From positions 227,572-291,436 of the forward strand of contig FR882595.1 in assembly GCA_000435715.1 (NCBI GenBank): DNA of 63,865 nucleotides, in the 5' to 3' direction. Position 1 is the first letter of the stretch. Each line of letters opens with the position of its first letter. The position numbers and the translations under genes are program-made. The notes beneath the pieces are model-generated. The model was not told the origin of the DNA. It made no database searches and saw only the letters and a list, made by a program, of their open reading frames with translations. The DNA comes from Firmicutes bacterium CAG:145 (GTDB taxonomy: Bacteria > Bacillota > Clostridia > Peptostreptococcales > Anaerovoracaceae). Of this stretch, positions 24,984 to 34,264 are shown one piece after another.

Positions 24984-26264
24984 ATGAGCAAATATGACGA
25001 GAACAAGCAGCTCAGATGTTCCTTCTGCGGAAAACCTCAGAGCCAGGTCACTCGCTTAGTGGCCGGTCCGGGAGTATACATCTGCGACGAATGTATACAG
25101 GTTTGCCTCGACATCATAAACGACGGGATGCAGAGTGAACAGATGCCTGACAGCGGAGAAAAGGTATACAAACTTCCTAAACCTAAGGAAATCTCCGAGA
25201 TCTTGTCTGAATATGTGATAGAACAGGATAGGGCAAAGAAGGCTTTAGCCGTAGCTGTGTATAATCATTACAAGAGAATAAACGGCAAGAAAACAGCTGA
25301 AGAAGACGGCGTAGAACTGCAGAAGAGCAATATCGTGATGATAGGACCGACGGGTTCGGGAAAGACTCTTCTGGCCCAGACGCTGGCTAAGATACTCGAT
25401 GTTCCGTTTGCCATCGCAGACGCCACTGCGCTGACAGAGGCCGGATATGTGGGAGAAGACGTGGAAAACATCCTTCTCAAGCTTCTTCAGGCTGCGGATT
25501 ATGACGTGGAAAAGGCTCAGAAGGGAATAATCTACGTCGACGAAATAGATAAGATCGCCAGAAAATCAGAAAATCCGTCTATCACCAGAGACGTGAGCGG
25601 AGAAGGCGTTCAGCAGGCGCTTCTGAAGATCCTCGAAGGAACAGTAGCTAACGTTCCTCCGCAGGGAGGAAGAAAGCACCCTCATCAGGAATTTATACAG
25701 TTTGATACTACTAACGTACTGTTTATATGCGGAGGAGCTTTCGACGGACTCGACAAGATAATAAAACGTCGTATGGGAGATAAGGTCATAGGTTTCAATT
25801 CCGATATCAGAATAGAGAAAGAAGACAGCAGTCAGCTTTTGGCAAAGATACAGCCTGAAGATCTCCTCAGATTCGGCTTGATACCTGAATTTATAGGCCG
25901 TCTGCCGGTGATAGTCACTCTTGAGGAACTCTCGGAAGAGGCTTTAGTAAGAATAATAAAGGAGCCTAAAAACGCTCTGCTCAAACAGTATAAAAAACTT
26001 CTGTCCATCGACGGCGTAGAACTGGAGATGGATGATGAAGCCATAAGGGCAGTAGCCAGACAGGCGCTGGAGAGAAAGACAGGAGCCAGAGGACTCCGTG
26101 GCATCCTTGAATCTACCATGACGGAGATCATGTATGAGATACCTTCCCGCGATGATGTGGAAAAGTGCATCATCACCAAGGAGACTATAGAGATGAAAGG
26201 AAGACCTAAACTGGTTCTCAAAGCCAGCAGTCAATTAAAAGACCAAGAAGCAAACGCTTCATAA
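24984..26264 (+). CDS. clpX: ATP-dependent Clp protease ATP-binding subunit ClpX
   Basis: AAA+ unfoldase that feeds substrates to ClpP. The 426-residue protein has an N-terminal four-cysteine zinc domain (CSFCGK ... CDECIQVC), Walker A GPTGSGKT, pore loop GYVGEDVE, Walker B IIYVDEIDKI, the sensor and arginine-finger regions, and the IGF-type ClpP docking loop VIGFNSD. RBS AGGGGGAAA precedes ATG 24984. A UUCG-capped terminator follows the gene. Confidence 0.97.
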   Translation: MSKYDENKQLRCSFCGKPQSQVTRLVAGPGVYICDECIQVCLDIINDGMQSEQMPDSGEKVYKLPKPKEISEILSEYVIEQDRAKKALAVAVYNHYKRINGKKTAEEDGVELQKSNIVMIGPTGSGKTLLAQTLAKILDVPFAIADATALTEAGYVGEDVENILLKLLQAADYDVEKAQKGIIYVDEIDKIARKSENPSITRDVSGEGVQQALLKILEGTVANVPPQGGRKHPHQEFIQFDTTNVLFICGGAFDGLDKIIKRRMGDKVIGFNSDIRIEKEDSSQLLAKIQPEDLLRFGLIPEFIGRLPVIVTLEELSEEALVRIIKEPKNALLKQYKKLLSIDGVELEMDDEAIRAVARQALERKTGARGLRGILESTMTEIMYEIPSRDDVEKCIITKETIEMKGRPKLVLKASSQLKDQEANAS

Positions 26265-26267
26265 TAC

Positions 26268-26293
26268 AGGCGACTTCGGTCGCCTTAATTTTT
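26268..26293 (+). terminator. UUCG-loop terminator after clpX
   Basis: AGGCGAC (26268-26274), tetraloop TTCG, GTCGCCT (26279-26285), then TAATTTTT. It separates clpX from lon. Confidence 0.85.
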
Positions 26294-26359
26294 ATCGCCG
26301 CCGGGATAAAAAAGACGTCCGAGGCGGGATGACGATACAGACAAAAAGGGGGAAAAACA

Positions 26360-28693
26360 GTGAATACAGAAGAACGCATAACGATGCCTTGTATACCTTT
26401 GAGAGGTCTCTTGGTTTTTCCGAATACGATCCTTCACTTTGATGTAGGCAGAGAAAAATCTATAAAAGCCTTAGAAGCAGCTATGAATAAGGATAAGATC
26501 CTTTTTGTATCTTCTCAGAAAGACGAAAACATATTGATACCTACAAAAGATGACTATTATAATGTCGGAACGGTGATAAAGATCAAGCAGATGCTGAAGA
26601 TACAGGGAGATACGGTCAGAGTGCTGGTCGAAGGACTCTACCGCGCATCCATCAGAGAAGTAGTGTCAGAAGAACCGTATATAACGGTAGATATAGATAA
26701 GATAGAGAGCGTGAATTATCCGGCCGACGATCCTCAGACTCAGGCCCGGATAAGAGTTATGCTTAATAATTTTGAAGAATATAAAGGTCTTAAGCCTAAC
26801 TTGAAGACAGACCTCTATGACTTGTCCATGATCATAGATGACGCTGATATTCTGACGGACACCATAGCTATTCAGCTGGACATAGACGTGGAGAAGAAGC
26901 AGAAAATCCTCGAATCTGCCGACGTCAGGGAGAGAATGACTATATTGAGCGGTTTTCTGTTCGAAGAAAACCAGATTCTGGATCTTGAACATAAACTGAG
27001 CCGCCAGGTAGAAGAGAACGTAAAACAGAATCAAAAAGAATACTATCTGAGAGAACAGATGAAGGCCATCCAGAGTGAACTGGGATTCGGAGAAGATGCG
27101 GCCGGCGAAGCCGATGAATGGCTTCAGAAGCTTAAAGAACTAAAGCTGGACGCTAAGATAGAAGAGAAGGTCAGCAAAGAAATAGATAAATTTACCAAGA
27201 TGGCGCCTTCCTCGGCAGAGAGCGGAGTCATAAGAAACTATGTGGAGACTATAGTCTCACTTCCGTGGAATAAATCGTCAAAGACCATATCAGATATAAA
27301 TAAGGCAGAGAGGATCCTGAACGAGGACCACTACGGCCTGGGCAAGGTCAAGGACAGGATACTCGAATATCTGGCGGTGATACATCTTTCAAAAGCGATA
27401 AAGGGCCCTATAATCTGTCTTGTAGGACCTCCGGGAGTAGGCAAGACCTCTATAGCCAAGTCCATAGCCAGAGCTACGGGAAGGGAATTCGTAAGAATGG
27501 CCCTTGGCGGAGTTCGCGACGAGGCCGAGATACGGGGTCACCGCAGAACATATATAGGAGCTATACCGGGCCGAGTTATAAACGCTATCAAGGACGCGGG
27601 AACCAATAACCCTGTGTTCCTGTTCGATGAAGTGGATAAGATAGGCTCGGATTTTAAGGGAGATCCGGCGTCCGCACTGCTGGAGGTGCTCGATCCGGAA
27701 CAGAATAAGGAATTTACCGATCATTTCTTGGAAGTTCCTTTCGATCTCTCTAAAGTCATGTTCATAACCACGGCCAATACCACCGAGTCCATCCCGAGAC
27801 CTCTGCTTGACAGGATGGAAGTGATAGAGATCTCCGGATATACGGAAGAAGAAAAGGTCAAGATAGCTCAGAAGTATCTCGTACCTAAGCAGATGAAATC
27901 TCACGGCCTTAAAAAGAAAAACTTCGCTATAAGCGAAAAGGCTCTGAGAGATTTGATAAATTATTATACCAGAGAATCAGGCGTGAGGAATCTCGAGAGA
28001 GAGATAGGAAGCCTCTGCCGAAAGGTCGCCCGAAAGATAGTGGCTAAAAAAGCTCAATCATACAGGATAACGCCGGCCTCTCTCGAAAATTATCTGGGTA
28101 AACACAGGTTCAGATACGACGTCGTGGAAAATGAGAGCGAAGTAGGAGTTACTACCGGCATGGCGTGGACGCAGGTAGGCGGAGACACCTTGTTCATCGA
28201 GACGGCTCTTGTTCCGGGAACAGGCAAGATAGAGCTTACCGGCCAGCTGGGCGATGTGATGCAGGAATCTGCCAGGACGGCTATAACATATATACGTTCC
28301 ATAGCCTCCGAATACGATATAGAAGAAGATTTCTACAAAAAATATGACCTTCACGTCCATGTGCCTGAGGGAGCTGTACCTAAAGACGGACCGTCTGCCG
28401 GAGTCACAATGTTTACTTCTGTGATGTCGGCTCTTACGGGCATACCGGTAAAAAAAGACGTTGCCATGACGGGCGAGATAACTCTCCGCGGCAAAGTACT
28501 GCCGGTAGGAGGAATAAAAGAAAAGGTTCTTGCGGCTCACAGAGCAGGTATAAAGACTATTCTTCTGCCTGCCGACAACAAGGCAGATATAGACGATATT
28601 CCTCAGACTGTGAGAAAACAGCTGAATTTCATCCTTCTTGAAAAAGCTAAAGAAGCATTGAAATATGCTCTGGCGGAAAGCAAGGGTTTGTAG
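26360..28693 (+). CDS. lon: ATP-dependent Lon protease
   Basis: AAA+ serine protease (LonA type) of 777 residues. An N-terminal LAN domain (IPLRGLLVFPNTILHFDVGR), a helical segment (REQMKAIQSELG), Walker A GPPGVGKTS, Walker B FLFDEVDKIG, and a C-terminal protease domain with the catalytic serine in PKDGPSAGVTM and the lysine in GGIKEKVLAA. It starts at GTG 26360 after AAAGGGGGAAAA. The engB start lies one base after its stop. Confidence 0.97.
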   Translation: MNTEERITMPCIPLRGLLVFPNTILHFDVGREKSIKALEAAMNKDKILFVSSQKDENILIPTKDDYYNVGTVIKIKQMLKIQGDTVRVLVEGLYRASIREVVSEEPYITVDIDKIESVNYPADDPQTQARIRVMLNNFEEYKGLKPNLKTDLYDLSMIIDDADILTDTIAIQLDIDVEKKQKILESADVRERMTILSGFLFEENQILDLEHKLSRQVEENVKQNQKEYYLREQMKAIQSELGFGEDAAGEADEWLQKLKELKLDAKIEEKVSKEIDKFTKMAPSSAESGVIRNYVETIVSLPWNKSSKTISDINKAERILNEDHYGLGKVKDRILEYLAVIHLSKAIKGPIICLVGPPGVGKTSIAKSIARATGREFVRMALGGVRDEAEIRGHRRTYIGAIPGRVINAIKDAGTNNPVFLFDEVDKIGSDFKGDPASALLEVLDPEQNKEFTDHFLEVPFDLSKVMFITTANTTESIPRPLLDRMEVIEISGYTEEEKVKIAQKYLVPKQMKSHGLKKKNFAISEKALRDLINYYTRESGVRNLEREIGSLCRKVARKIVAKKAQSYRITPASLENYLGKHRFRYDVVENESEVGVTTGMAWTQVGGDTLFIETALVPGTGKIELTGQLGDVMQESARTAITYIRSIASEYDIEEDFYKKYDLHVHVPEGAVPKDGPSAGVTMFTSVMSALTGIPVKKDVAMTGEITLRGKVLPVGGIKEKVLAAHRAGIKTILLPADNKADIDDIPQTVRKQLNFILLEKAKEALKYALAESKGL

Positions 28694-28694
28694 T

Positions 28695-29282
28695 ATGATA
28701 ATAAGAGACGCTAAAATTGAGGCGGTGGCAGTCAGAGCTTCTCAATATCCCCAGGACAATATGGCGGAGATAGCCTTTGCGGGGCGTTCCAACGTCGGCA
28801 AGTCGTCTTTGCTTAACTTGCTCACCGGAAGAAAAAGTCTGGCAAGAGTTTCAGGAAGCCCGGGAAAGACAAGAACCATCAATTTTTATAATATAAATGA
28901 TGAATTCAGGATAGTGGATCTTCCCGGCTATGGCTACGCCAAGGTGTCAAAATCTATGAGCAAAGACTGGGGGCCGATGATGGAAGAGTATTTTCAGAAG
29001 AGAAGCGGCCTGAAAAGAGTCGTACAGCTCGTGGATATACGCCATGCTCCATCGGCTCAGGATGTGCAGATGTACCAATATCTCAGGCATTACGGTCTTG
29101 ACGGAACTGTCGTAGCCACCAAGGCGGACAAGATTTCGAGAAATGAGATGTCAAAATGTATAGCAGTCATACGCCGCAGCCTCGATCTTTCACCTGAAGA
29201 TACGGTTATACCGGTATCGGTTCTAAAGCGTACAGGACAGGGAGAACTGCTTGACCATATGGAAAGTATTCTGGAGGAGTAG
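28695..29282 (+). CDS. engB: Ribosome biogenesis GTP-binding protein EngB/YsxC
   Basis: A 195-residue TRAFAC GTPase required for late large-subunit assembly. It has G1 GRSNVGKSS, G2 in GKTRTINFY, G3 DLPGYGYA, and G4 TKADK. ATG 28695, directly after the lon stop, is chosen; the longer in-frame ORF extends into lon. The lon-engB gene order is common in Firmicutes. DUF1232 follows with no gap. Confidence 0.95.
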   Translation: MIIRDAKIEAVAVRASQYPQDNMAEIAFAGRSNVGKSSLLNLLTGRKSLARVSGSPGKTRTINFYNINDEFRIVDLPGYGYAKVSKSMSKDWGPMMEEYFQKRSGLKRVVQLVDIRHAPSAQDVQMYQYLRHYGLDGTVVATKADKISRNEMSKCIAVIRRSLDLSPEDTVIPVSVLKRTGQGELLDHMESILEE

Positions 29283-29618
29283 ATGCAATTCATAAGTTTC
29301 AGGGTTTTGTCCAGGAGGATAAAAGCCATTTTATCTATGATGAAAGATAAGACGGTTCCAAAGCGAAAAAAACTTTTGATAGTACTGGGCATAATCTATC
29401 TGTTTCTGCCGATAGATCTCATACCTCCCGTGCTGTTTCCGTTTGGATTCCTCGATGATCTGGTTCTGTGGATATGGATAATATGGCATTTGAAGGATAC
29501 CCTGGATCAATACTGGGTAGGCGAGAAGGAAGTAGATCTATCGAGAGACTTTAAAAATAAGGATATAGTAGAAGGCGTAGAATTCACCGTTGATCAGGAG
29601 GACGAAGAGGATGAGTAA
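29283..29618 (+). CDS. YkvA-like DUF1232 membrane protein
   Basis: A 111-residue protein with the DUF1232 core VPKRKKLLIVLGIIYLFLPIDLIPPVLFPFGFLDDLVL, which is hydrophobic and probably inserts in the membrane as a hairpin, and an acidic C-terminal tail (VDQEDEEDE). Function is unknown. It starts immediately after the engB stop and overlaps the hpt start by 8 bases, so it belongs to the lon-engB-hpt transcript. Confidence 0.87.
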   Translation: MQFISFRVLSRRIKAILSMMKDKTVPKRKKLLIVLGIIYLFLPIDLIPPVLFPFGFLDDLVLWIWIIWHLKDTLDQYWVGEKEVDLSRDFKNKDIVEGVEFTVDQEDEEDE

Positions 29619-30135
29619 CGCAGTCGGCACGGTTCTGCTTACCAGAGAGCAGATCGAAGAGAGAGCAAGAGAAATAGGAGAGGAAATAGCGAGAGATTAC
29701 GAGGGCGAAGAAGTCTATCTCATAGGTACCCTCAGAGGAGCAGTAGTCTGGATGGCAGATATGATGAAGAATATCAAAAATGATATGGAGATAGACTTCG
29801 TAATGGCTTCCAGCTACGGATCCAGCACTACCAGCAGCGGAGTCGTCAAGATAAAAAAAGACCTCGAAGGAGATATTTACGGCAAGAACGTCATCATAGT
29901 CGAGGACATAGTTGACACCGGTACTACTCTTAAGTTTCTCAAAGAACATCTGGCGGACCGCAATCCCAAGAGCATAAAAATCTGTACTCTTTTGGACAAG
30001 CCGGAAAGACGTGTAGTAGATGTCAGCGCCGATTATGTGGGCTTTTCCATCGACAATCTTTTCGTCGTGGGTTACGGATTGGATTACGATCAGAAATACA
30101 GAAATCTACCGTACATAAGCTATCTGGAGGGCTGA
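29611..30135 (+). CDS. hpt: Hypoxanthine phosphoribosyltransferase
   Basis: Purine salvage enzyme that makes IMP or GMP from the base and PRPP. The 174-residue chain has the PRPP-binding motif VIIVEDIVDTGTTL, upstream YLIGTLRGAVVW and DFVMASSYGSSTTSSG, and the base-contacting FVVGYGLDYDQKYRNLPYI. ATG 29611 follows CAGGAGGACGAAG within the DUF1232 gene and overlaps its last 8 bases. Confidence 0.96.
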   Translation: MSNAVGTVLLTREQIEERAREIGEEIARDYEGEEVYLIGTLRGAVVWMADMMKNIKNDMEIDFVMASSYGSSTTSSGVVKIKKDLEGDIYGKNVIIVEDIVDTGTTLKFLKEHLADRNPKSIKICTLLDKPERRVVDVSADYVGFSIDNLFVVGYGLDYDQKYRNLPYISYLEG

Positions 30136-30277
30136 AGTCCGGGCGGCCGAAGGAAGTACTTCCCAAAGCGCATGGCGGAGTTTTCTACAGCTGCGCTGCT
30201 CTGTGACAAGACAGCTTGACGGGATCTATCTGTGATTTAAACAGTTAATTATTTTATAAAAAGGAGATACATATAAA

Positions 30278-30850
30278 ATGGCTTACGAAGTAAAAATAGG
30301 TTTATCAAACAAACATCTTCATCTCAGTGAAGAACATATCGAGATCCTTTTCGGAAAAGGACATAAGCTGACGCCTACTAAGGATCTCGTTCAGCCGGGT
30401 CAGTTCGCCTGCGAAGAAAAGGTGGATATAGTGGGACCTAAGAAGACGCTGAGCGGCATCAGAGTTTTAGGACCTGCAAGAAAAGAGACTCAGGTAGAAC
30501 TGGCTATGACCGACGCGAGAGCAATCGGAATCAAGGCTCCTGTCAGAGAGTCCGGAAAGCTGGAAGGAACTCCGGGATGCAAATTGGTCGGCCCTTGCGG
30601 AGAAGTAGATCTGGATCACGGCGTAATCGTAGCGCTGAGACACGTACATCTCAATGACGCTCAGGCTCAGGAAGCGGGAGTCAAGGACGGAGATGTAGTC
30701 AGCATCAAGATCGAAGGCGAAAGAGGTCTGACTTTTGACAATGTTTTAGTCAGAGCCGGCGCAAAGCATGAAAAGGAAGTCCACCTGGACACTGATGAGG
30801 GTAACGCAGCAGGCTGCGGACCTGATTCAGTCTGCACCATCATCAAATAG
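30278..30850 (+). CDS. pduL: Phosphate propanoyl/acetyltransferase, PduL type
   Basis: Transfers an acyl group between CoA and phosphate, allowing acyl-phosphate and ATP formation. The 190-residue protein has the PduL duplicated barrel with zinc ligands in IGLSNKHLHLS and ALRHVHLND, plus VGPKKTLSGIRVLGPARKETQVEL. PduL often sits in microcompartment operons, yet no shell genes occur here and the N-terminus has no extra encapsulation peptide, so this is probably the free cytosolic form replacing Pta. RBS AAGGAGA. Monocistronic with its own terminator. Confidence 0.92.
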   Translation: MAYEVKIGLSNKHLHLSEEHIEILFGKGHKLTPTKDLVQPGQFACEEKVDIVGPKKTLSGIRVLGPARKETQVELAMTDARAIGIKAPVRESGKLEGTPGCKLVGPCGEVDLDHGVIVALRHVHLNDAQAQEAGVKDGDVVSIKIEGERGLTFDNVLVRAGAKHEKEVHLDTDEGNAAGCGPDSVCTIIK

Positions 30851-30869
30851 TTTTTAGCAGCAGCCTTGC

Positions 30870-30899
30870 GGGACAGAGCTTTTATGCTTTGTCCCTTTT
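30870..30899 (+). terminator. Terminator of pduL
   Basis: GGGACAGAGC (30870-30879) pairs with GCTTTGTCCC (30886-30895) around a short T-rich loop and is followed by TTTT. Confidence 0.88.
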
Positions 30900-31237
30900 C
30901 TGTTTATGTCTTAAGGGCTGGCTCTTAGCGTGAAGCTAACCGCTGTTCGAGTTGCGGCGATTGCCGCTTTATCTGCTTTCGAAAGATAGCTTTTCAGGGC
31001 AAAAATCGGAAAAGAGCAAAAAAACTATATACCGGGAATAACGGCGCTCTTGAAAGCTTTCCACCAGCGTGATCGCTTCCCTAAAGGCATTAATAAAAAG
31101 GTCGATATAGCATCAGACTGATTTAGTAACGAGATTGGCGGTATTTCCAATGCGTCTTAAGCCGCCTGTCAGTAACGAATCCTTATAGGGCTGAATCGTA
31201 TTTGACCTTTACAAAGTCGGATGCAAGAGGAGAAAAA
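30900..31237. other. Gene-free region with three tandem hairpins
   Basis: No ORF can be supported. Three hairpins follow one another: TTAGC/GCTAA (30925-30939), GCGGC/GCCGC with a GATT loop (30954-30967), and TATCT/AGATA (30970-30988). A weaker GGCGG/CCGCC pair lies near 31137-31167. It could be a leader or small RNA ahead of the shikimate kinase gene, or a decayed gene. Confidence 0.45.
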
Positions 31238-31732
31238 ATGGATAATATCATCTTTATTGGCATGCCTGCCTCCGGAAAAAGCACTATCGGAGTAGTGACG
31301 GCAAAGAGACTGGGATACGGCTTTATCGATCCTGACATCCTGATACAGGAACAGGAAGGCAGACTGCTCCATCAGATCATAGAGCAGGACGGCATAGATA
31401 AATTCAGGAATATTGAAGATCGGGTCAATGCAGAGATAGATGCCGACCGCTGCGTGATTTCACCGGGCGGGAGCATAATATACTGCGAGAATGCTATGGC
31501 TCATTATAAAGAGATAGGAAGGATCGTTTATCTTGAGGTTTCCTATGAAACTATAGAGGAGCGAATAGGCGATCCTCGTAAGCGGGGAGTCACTCTCAGA
31601 AAGGGGCAGTCTCTGAAACAGCTGTATGATGAAAGAAGAATATATTTTGAACGTTATGCCGACGTCACGGTCAGTGAAGACGGACTGACGCTGGCCGAGA
31701 CTATAGATAAAGTTCTCGAGTCTATAGAGTGA
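31238..31732 (+). CDS. aroK: Shikimate kinase family protein
   Basis: A 164-residue P-loop kinase. Walker A GMPASGKSTIG (residues 8-18), the shikimate-binding aspartate in IDPDILIQ, the FRxxE motif in KFRNIEDRV and the lid/arginine region YFERYADVTV all fit shikimate kinase. The substrate-binding GGG turn is read as SPGGSII, with the third glycine replaced by serine. ATG 31238 follows AGAGGAGAAAAA. It is not next to other aro genes, so a related substrate remains possible. Confidence 0.8.
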   Translation: MDNIIFIGMPASGKSTIGVVTAKRLGYGFIDPDILIQEQEGRLLHQIIEQDGIDKFRNIEDRVNAEIDADRCVISPGGSIIYCENAMAHYKEIGRIVYLEVSYETIEERIGDPRKRGVTLRKGQSLKQLYDERRIYFERYADVTVSEDGLTLAETIDKVLESIE

Positions 31733-31783
31733 GAGCCAAAGCAGCATTGTCACTATTCTGCCCTGACGTGAATATTATAGTCT

Positions 31784-32617
31784 ATGAGTTACTACGACAG
31801 GCAGATAGAAAAGGCCATAAAAAAGGCTGCAGTCATAGATGGATCTGCATACCCTGGAATCGCTTTTTTCAGCGATTGTCATAGAGGCAGCGGCACCTGG
31901 AACGACAGCTTTTTATACAATAAGATATTATATCAGGCCGCTTTAGATTATTACTGGCAGATAGGATTTGCCTATGTTGAAGTAGGAGACGGAGATGAAC
32001 TGTGGGAGAACAGGTGCTTTGGACAGATATATGAGATTCATAAGGACGTGTTTGAAACTCTGTCTCGATTTCAGGCGGCGGATAGGCTCTTCATGATACT
32101 TGGAAATCACGACAAGGCAAAAGAGAAAAAAACTTCCTGCACTTCTGACCGCCGGTTCGCGCCTTCGTATTATCAGTCTCTCATAATTAAGCTGCCCAAA
32201 GAGGCGAGAGACTTATGTCTGATCCATGGGCACCAGGCAGATATATTGAACGACCGGCTCTGGCCTTTGGCCCGCTGGATGGTGCGCTATCTGTGGAAAC
32301 CTCTTGAACTTGCGGGGTTTAAAGATCCCACCAGCGCTGCCCGAAATTATAAAAAGGGCACTACCGTGGAGAATCGCCTGATAGAATGGGCTAAAAAAAA
32401 CGATAAGAATGTCATGATGGGCCATACTCACAGGCCGGCTATGGCTGAAATAGGAGATATAAAGTATTTGAATACCGGTTCTTGCATACACCCTAACGGC
32501 GTAACCTGCATTGAACTGGCAGATGAGAGACTCAGACTCATAAGATGGACTCAATGCGTCGATGAAAGGCGGCATATATATGTGTGCAGACAGGTACTCA
32601 AAGAAATGAACTTATAA
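31784..32617 (+). CDS. Calcineurin-like metallophosphoesterase
   Basis: A 277-residue cytosolic phosphoesterase of unknown substrate. All metal motifs are visible in order: FFSDCHRGSG, VGDGDELW, LGNHDK, LIHGHQAD and GHTHRPAM. The arrangement resembles UDP-2,3-diacylglucosamine hydrolase-type and related small phosphoesterases, but the organism looks monoderm, so that substrate is unlikely. No clear ribosome site precedes ATG 31784. It ends at a bidirectional terminator. Confidence 0.85.
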   Translation: MSYYDRQIEKAIKKAAVIDGSAYPGIAFFSDCHRGSGTWNDSFLYNKILYQAALDYYWQIGFAYVEVGDGDELWENRCFGQIYEIHKDVFETLSRFQAADRLFMILGNHDKAKEKKTSCTSDRRFAPSYYQSLIIKLPKEARDLCLIHGHQADILNDRLWPLARWMVRYLWKPLELAGFKDPTSAARNYKKGTTVENRLIEWAKKNDKNVMMGHTHRPAMAEIGDIKYLNTGSCIHPNGVTCIELADERLRLIRWTQCVDERRHIYVCRQVLKEMNL

Positions 32618-32622
32618 AAAGC

Positions 32623-32650
32623 AAGAGGCGGATAATCACCGCCTCTTTTT
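32623..32650. terminator. Bidirectional terminator
   Basis: AAGAGGCGG (32623-32631), loop of 7, CCGCCTCTT (32639-32647), with A-rich and T-rich flanks; it serves both the phosphoesterase gene and the convergent transporter gene. Confidence 0.87.
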
Positions 32651-32652
32651 GA

Positions 32653-34071
32653 TTACTTCCAATATTCTGTATTTTCCACTCCTATATCTGAAGCCTTGAA
32701 ATTTAAAGGTTTACCAGCTTTGCGCTTTTGCGTGTAATCTTTCAGAGCTCTGAAGGCGGTATTCCCTAAAATGATACAGACGGGAACGTTTATCAGAGCC
32801 ATAAAGCCCATCAAGACGTCTGCCGTATCCCAGGCAAGTCCTGCGCTGAATTGAGCTCCAAGGAAGATTACCAGAACCGCCAGCAGCCTGTACATAACCA
32901 TGAACGGCTTATTATCCAGAGCATTCTTATAGAGATAGCTGATGTTCATTTCTGCGTAAAAATAATTTCCTACGAGAGTAGTAAATGCGAAAAGTGCAAG
33001 AGCCGCAGTGATGAAATACCCTCCGAAGACCCCGAAATTAGAATCCAGCGAAGCCTGAATGTATGCTCCGTTCATTGTGTTTCCGGCCTCATCTATGAAC
33101 GCGGAAGAGTCTATTCCGCTGCACAATATCATGAAGGCTGTGGCCGAGCATATGAGAAGAGTATCTATAAATACAGAAAGCATCTGAACAAGTCCCTGCT
33201 TGACAGGATGAGATACGTTGGCAGAGGCCGCGGCATTAGGCGCAGAACCTATACCGGCCTCATTGGAATACAGGCCTCTTTTTATACCGTTCATTATGGT
33301 AGCGCCAAACAGCCCTCCGGCTACGGAAGAAAAGTTGAACGCTCCTTTGAATATAGCGCCTATGACGGAAGGCAGCGAAGTTATATTAAGTATCATGACT
33401 ATCAGGGCTACTCCTATATAAGCGATAGCCATGATAGGTACCATGATCTGAGTCGCCTTGGAAATTCGTTTTCCGCCGCCGAATATGACTATGCCGGAAA
33501 GAACGGCTACTACTGCGCCTATGATCAGAGAAGCATTTTCGGAAGGGATATACGCTTTGACGAAGTCCGTAAGGTTGAATGAAGCAAGGGCATTGAATCC
33601 TCCCATATATGTGAGTATCAGAAATACTGCGAATACTCCGCCCAAAGCCGGAGCTCTGAGAGCTTGTTTTATGTAATAAGCGGGTCCTCCGTAAGAGCCT
33701 TCGGCGCCTTTCTTTTTATATATCTGGGCCAGGGTAGATTCCACAAAAGCCGAAGCGCCTCCCAAAAGAGCGATGAGCCACATCCAGAAAACCGCGCCCG
33801 GGCCTCCTGCGATGATGGCGCCGGTAACTCCCACTATATTTCCGGTACCTACTCTGGAGGCAGTAGATACCATTAAGGCCTGAAAAGACGATATGGAATC
33901 CTTGTCCTTTTTAGGCTCAGCGATAACTCTTATAGATTCTCCCAGCAGACGTATCTGTACGAATCTTGTCCTGAATGAAAAATAAAGTCCTGCGGCGATC
34001 AATAGAGCTATCAATATATAGCTGTACATATAGCCGCTGATGCTGCTTATAATACCTGCAATGAAATCCAT
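32653..34071 (-). CDS. Alanine/glycine:cation symporter (AGCS family)
   Basis: A 472-residue sodium-coupled amino acid transporter in the cytoplasmic membrane, with about eleven hydrophobic segments. Family text includes FRTRFVQIRLLGESIRVI, STASRVGTGNIVGVTGAI, ESTLAQIYKKKGAEGSYGGPAYYI and RGLYSNEAGIGSAPNAAASANVSHPVKQG, which fits AlsT/DagA proteins. RBS AAGGAG precedes ATG 34071 on the minus strand. It has its own promoter and is monocistronic. Confidence 0.94.
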   Translation of the reverse strand: MDFIAGIISSISGYMYSYILIALLIAAGLYFSFRTRFVQIRLLGESIRVIAEPKKDKDSISSFQALMVSTASRVGTGNIVGVTGAIIAGGPGAVFWMWLIALLGGASAFVESTLAQIYKKKGAEGSYGGPAYYIKQALRAPALGGVFAVFLILTYMGGFNALASFNLTDFVKAYIPSENASLIIGAVVAVLSGIVIFGGGKRISKATQIMVPIMAIAYIGVALIVMILNITSLPSVIGAIFKGAFNFSSVAGGLFGATIMNGIKRGLYSNEAGIGSAPNAAASANVSHPVKQGLVQMLSVFIDTLLICSATAFMILCSGIDSSAFIDEAGNTMNGAYIQASLDSNFGVFGGYFITAALALFAFTTLVGNYFYAEMNISYLYKNALDNKPFMVMYRLLAVLVIFLGAQFSAGLAWDTADVLMGFMALINVPVCIILGNTAFRALKDYTQKRKAGKPLNFKASDIGVENTEYWK

Positions 34072-34106
34072 TAAAATTTCTCCTTACTGTTTTAATCTTA
34101 ACAAAT

Positions 34107-34135
34107 ATTTTATTATGAAACAGATTAAAAAGCAA
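34107..34135 (-). promoter_or_regulatory. Promoter of the AGCS transporter gene
   Basis: On the minus strand: TTGCTT (34135-34130), a 17-bp spacer and TAAAAT (34112-34107), 35 bases before the start. Confidence 0.65.
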
Positions 34136-34264
34136 GGAATTCTTTAGCAGAAAAAAGCGGCATTTGACTGGATCATTTTCCAATGAACCAAGCTGCGGCT
34201 TGATGATGCCGGCTTTGCAAATCATGTAATGTGATAAGACATATGTGACAAAAAAATAAAAAAA

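Noticed and set aside
30152..30163. GGAAGTACTTCC palindrome after hpt as a terminator
   Set aside because: It has no loop and no T-run; it could be a protein-binding site but nothing else supports that.
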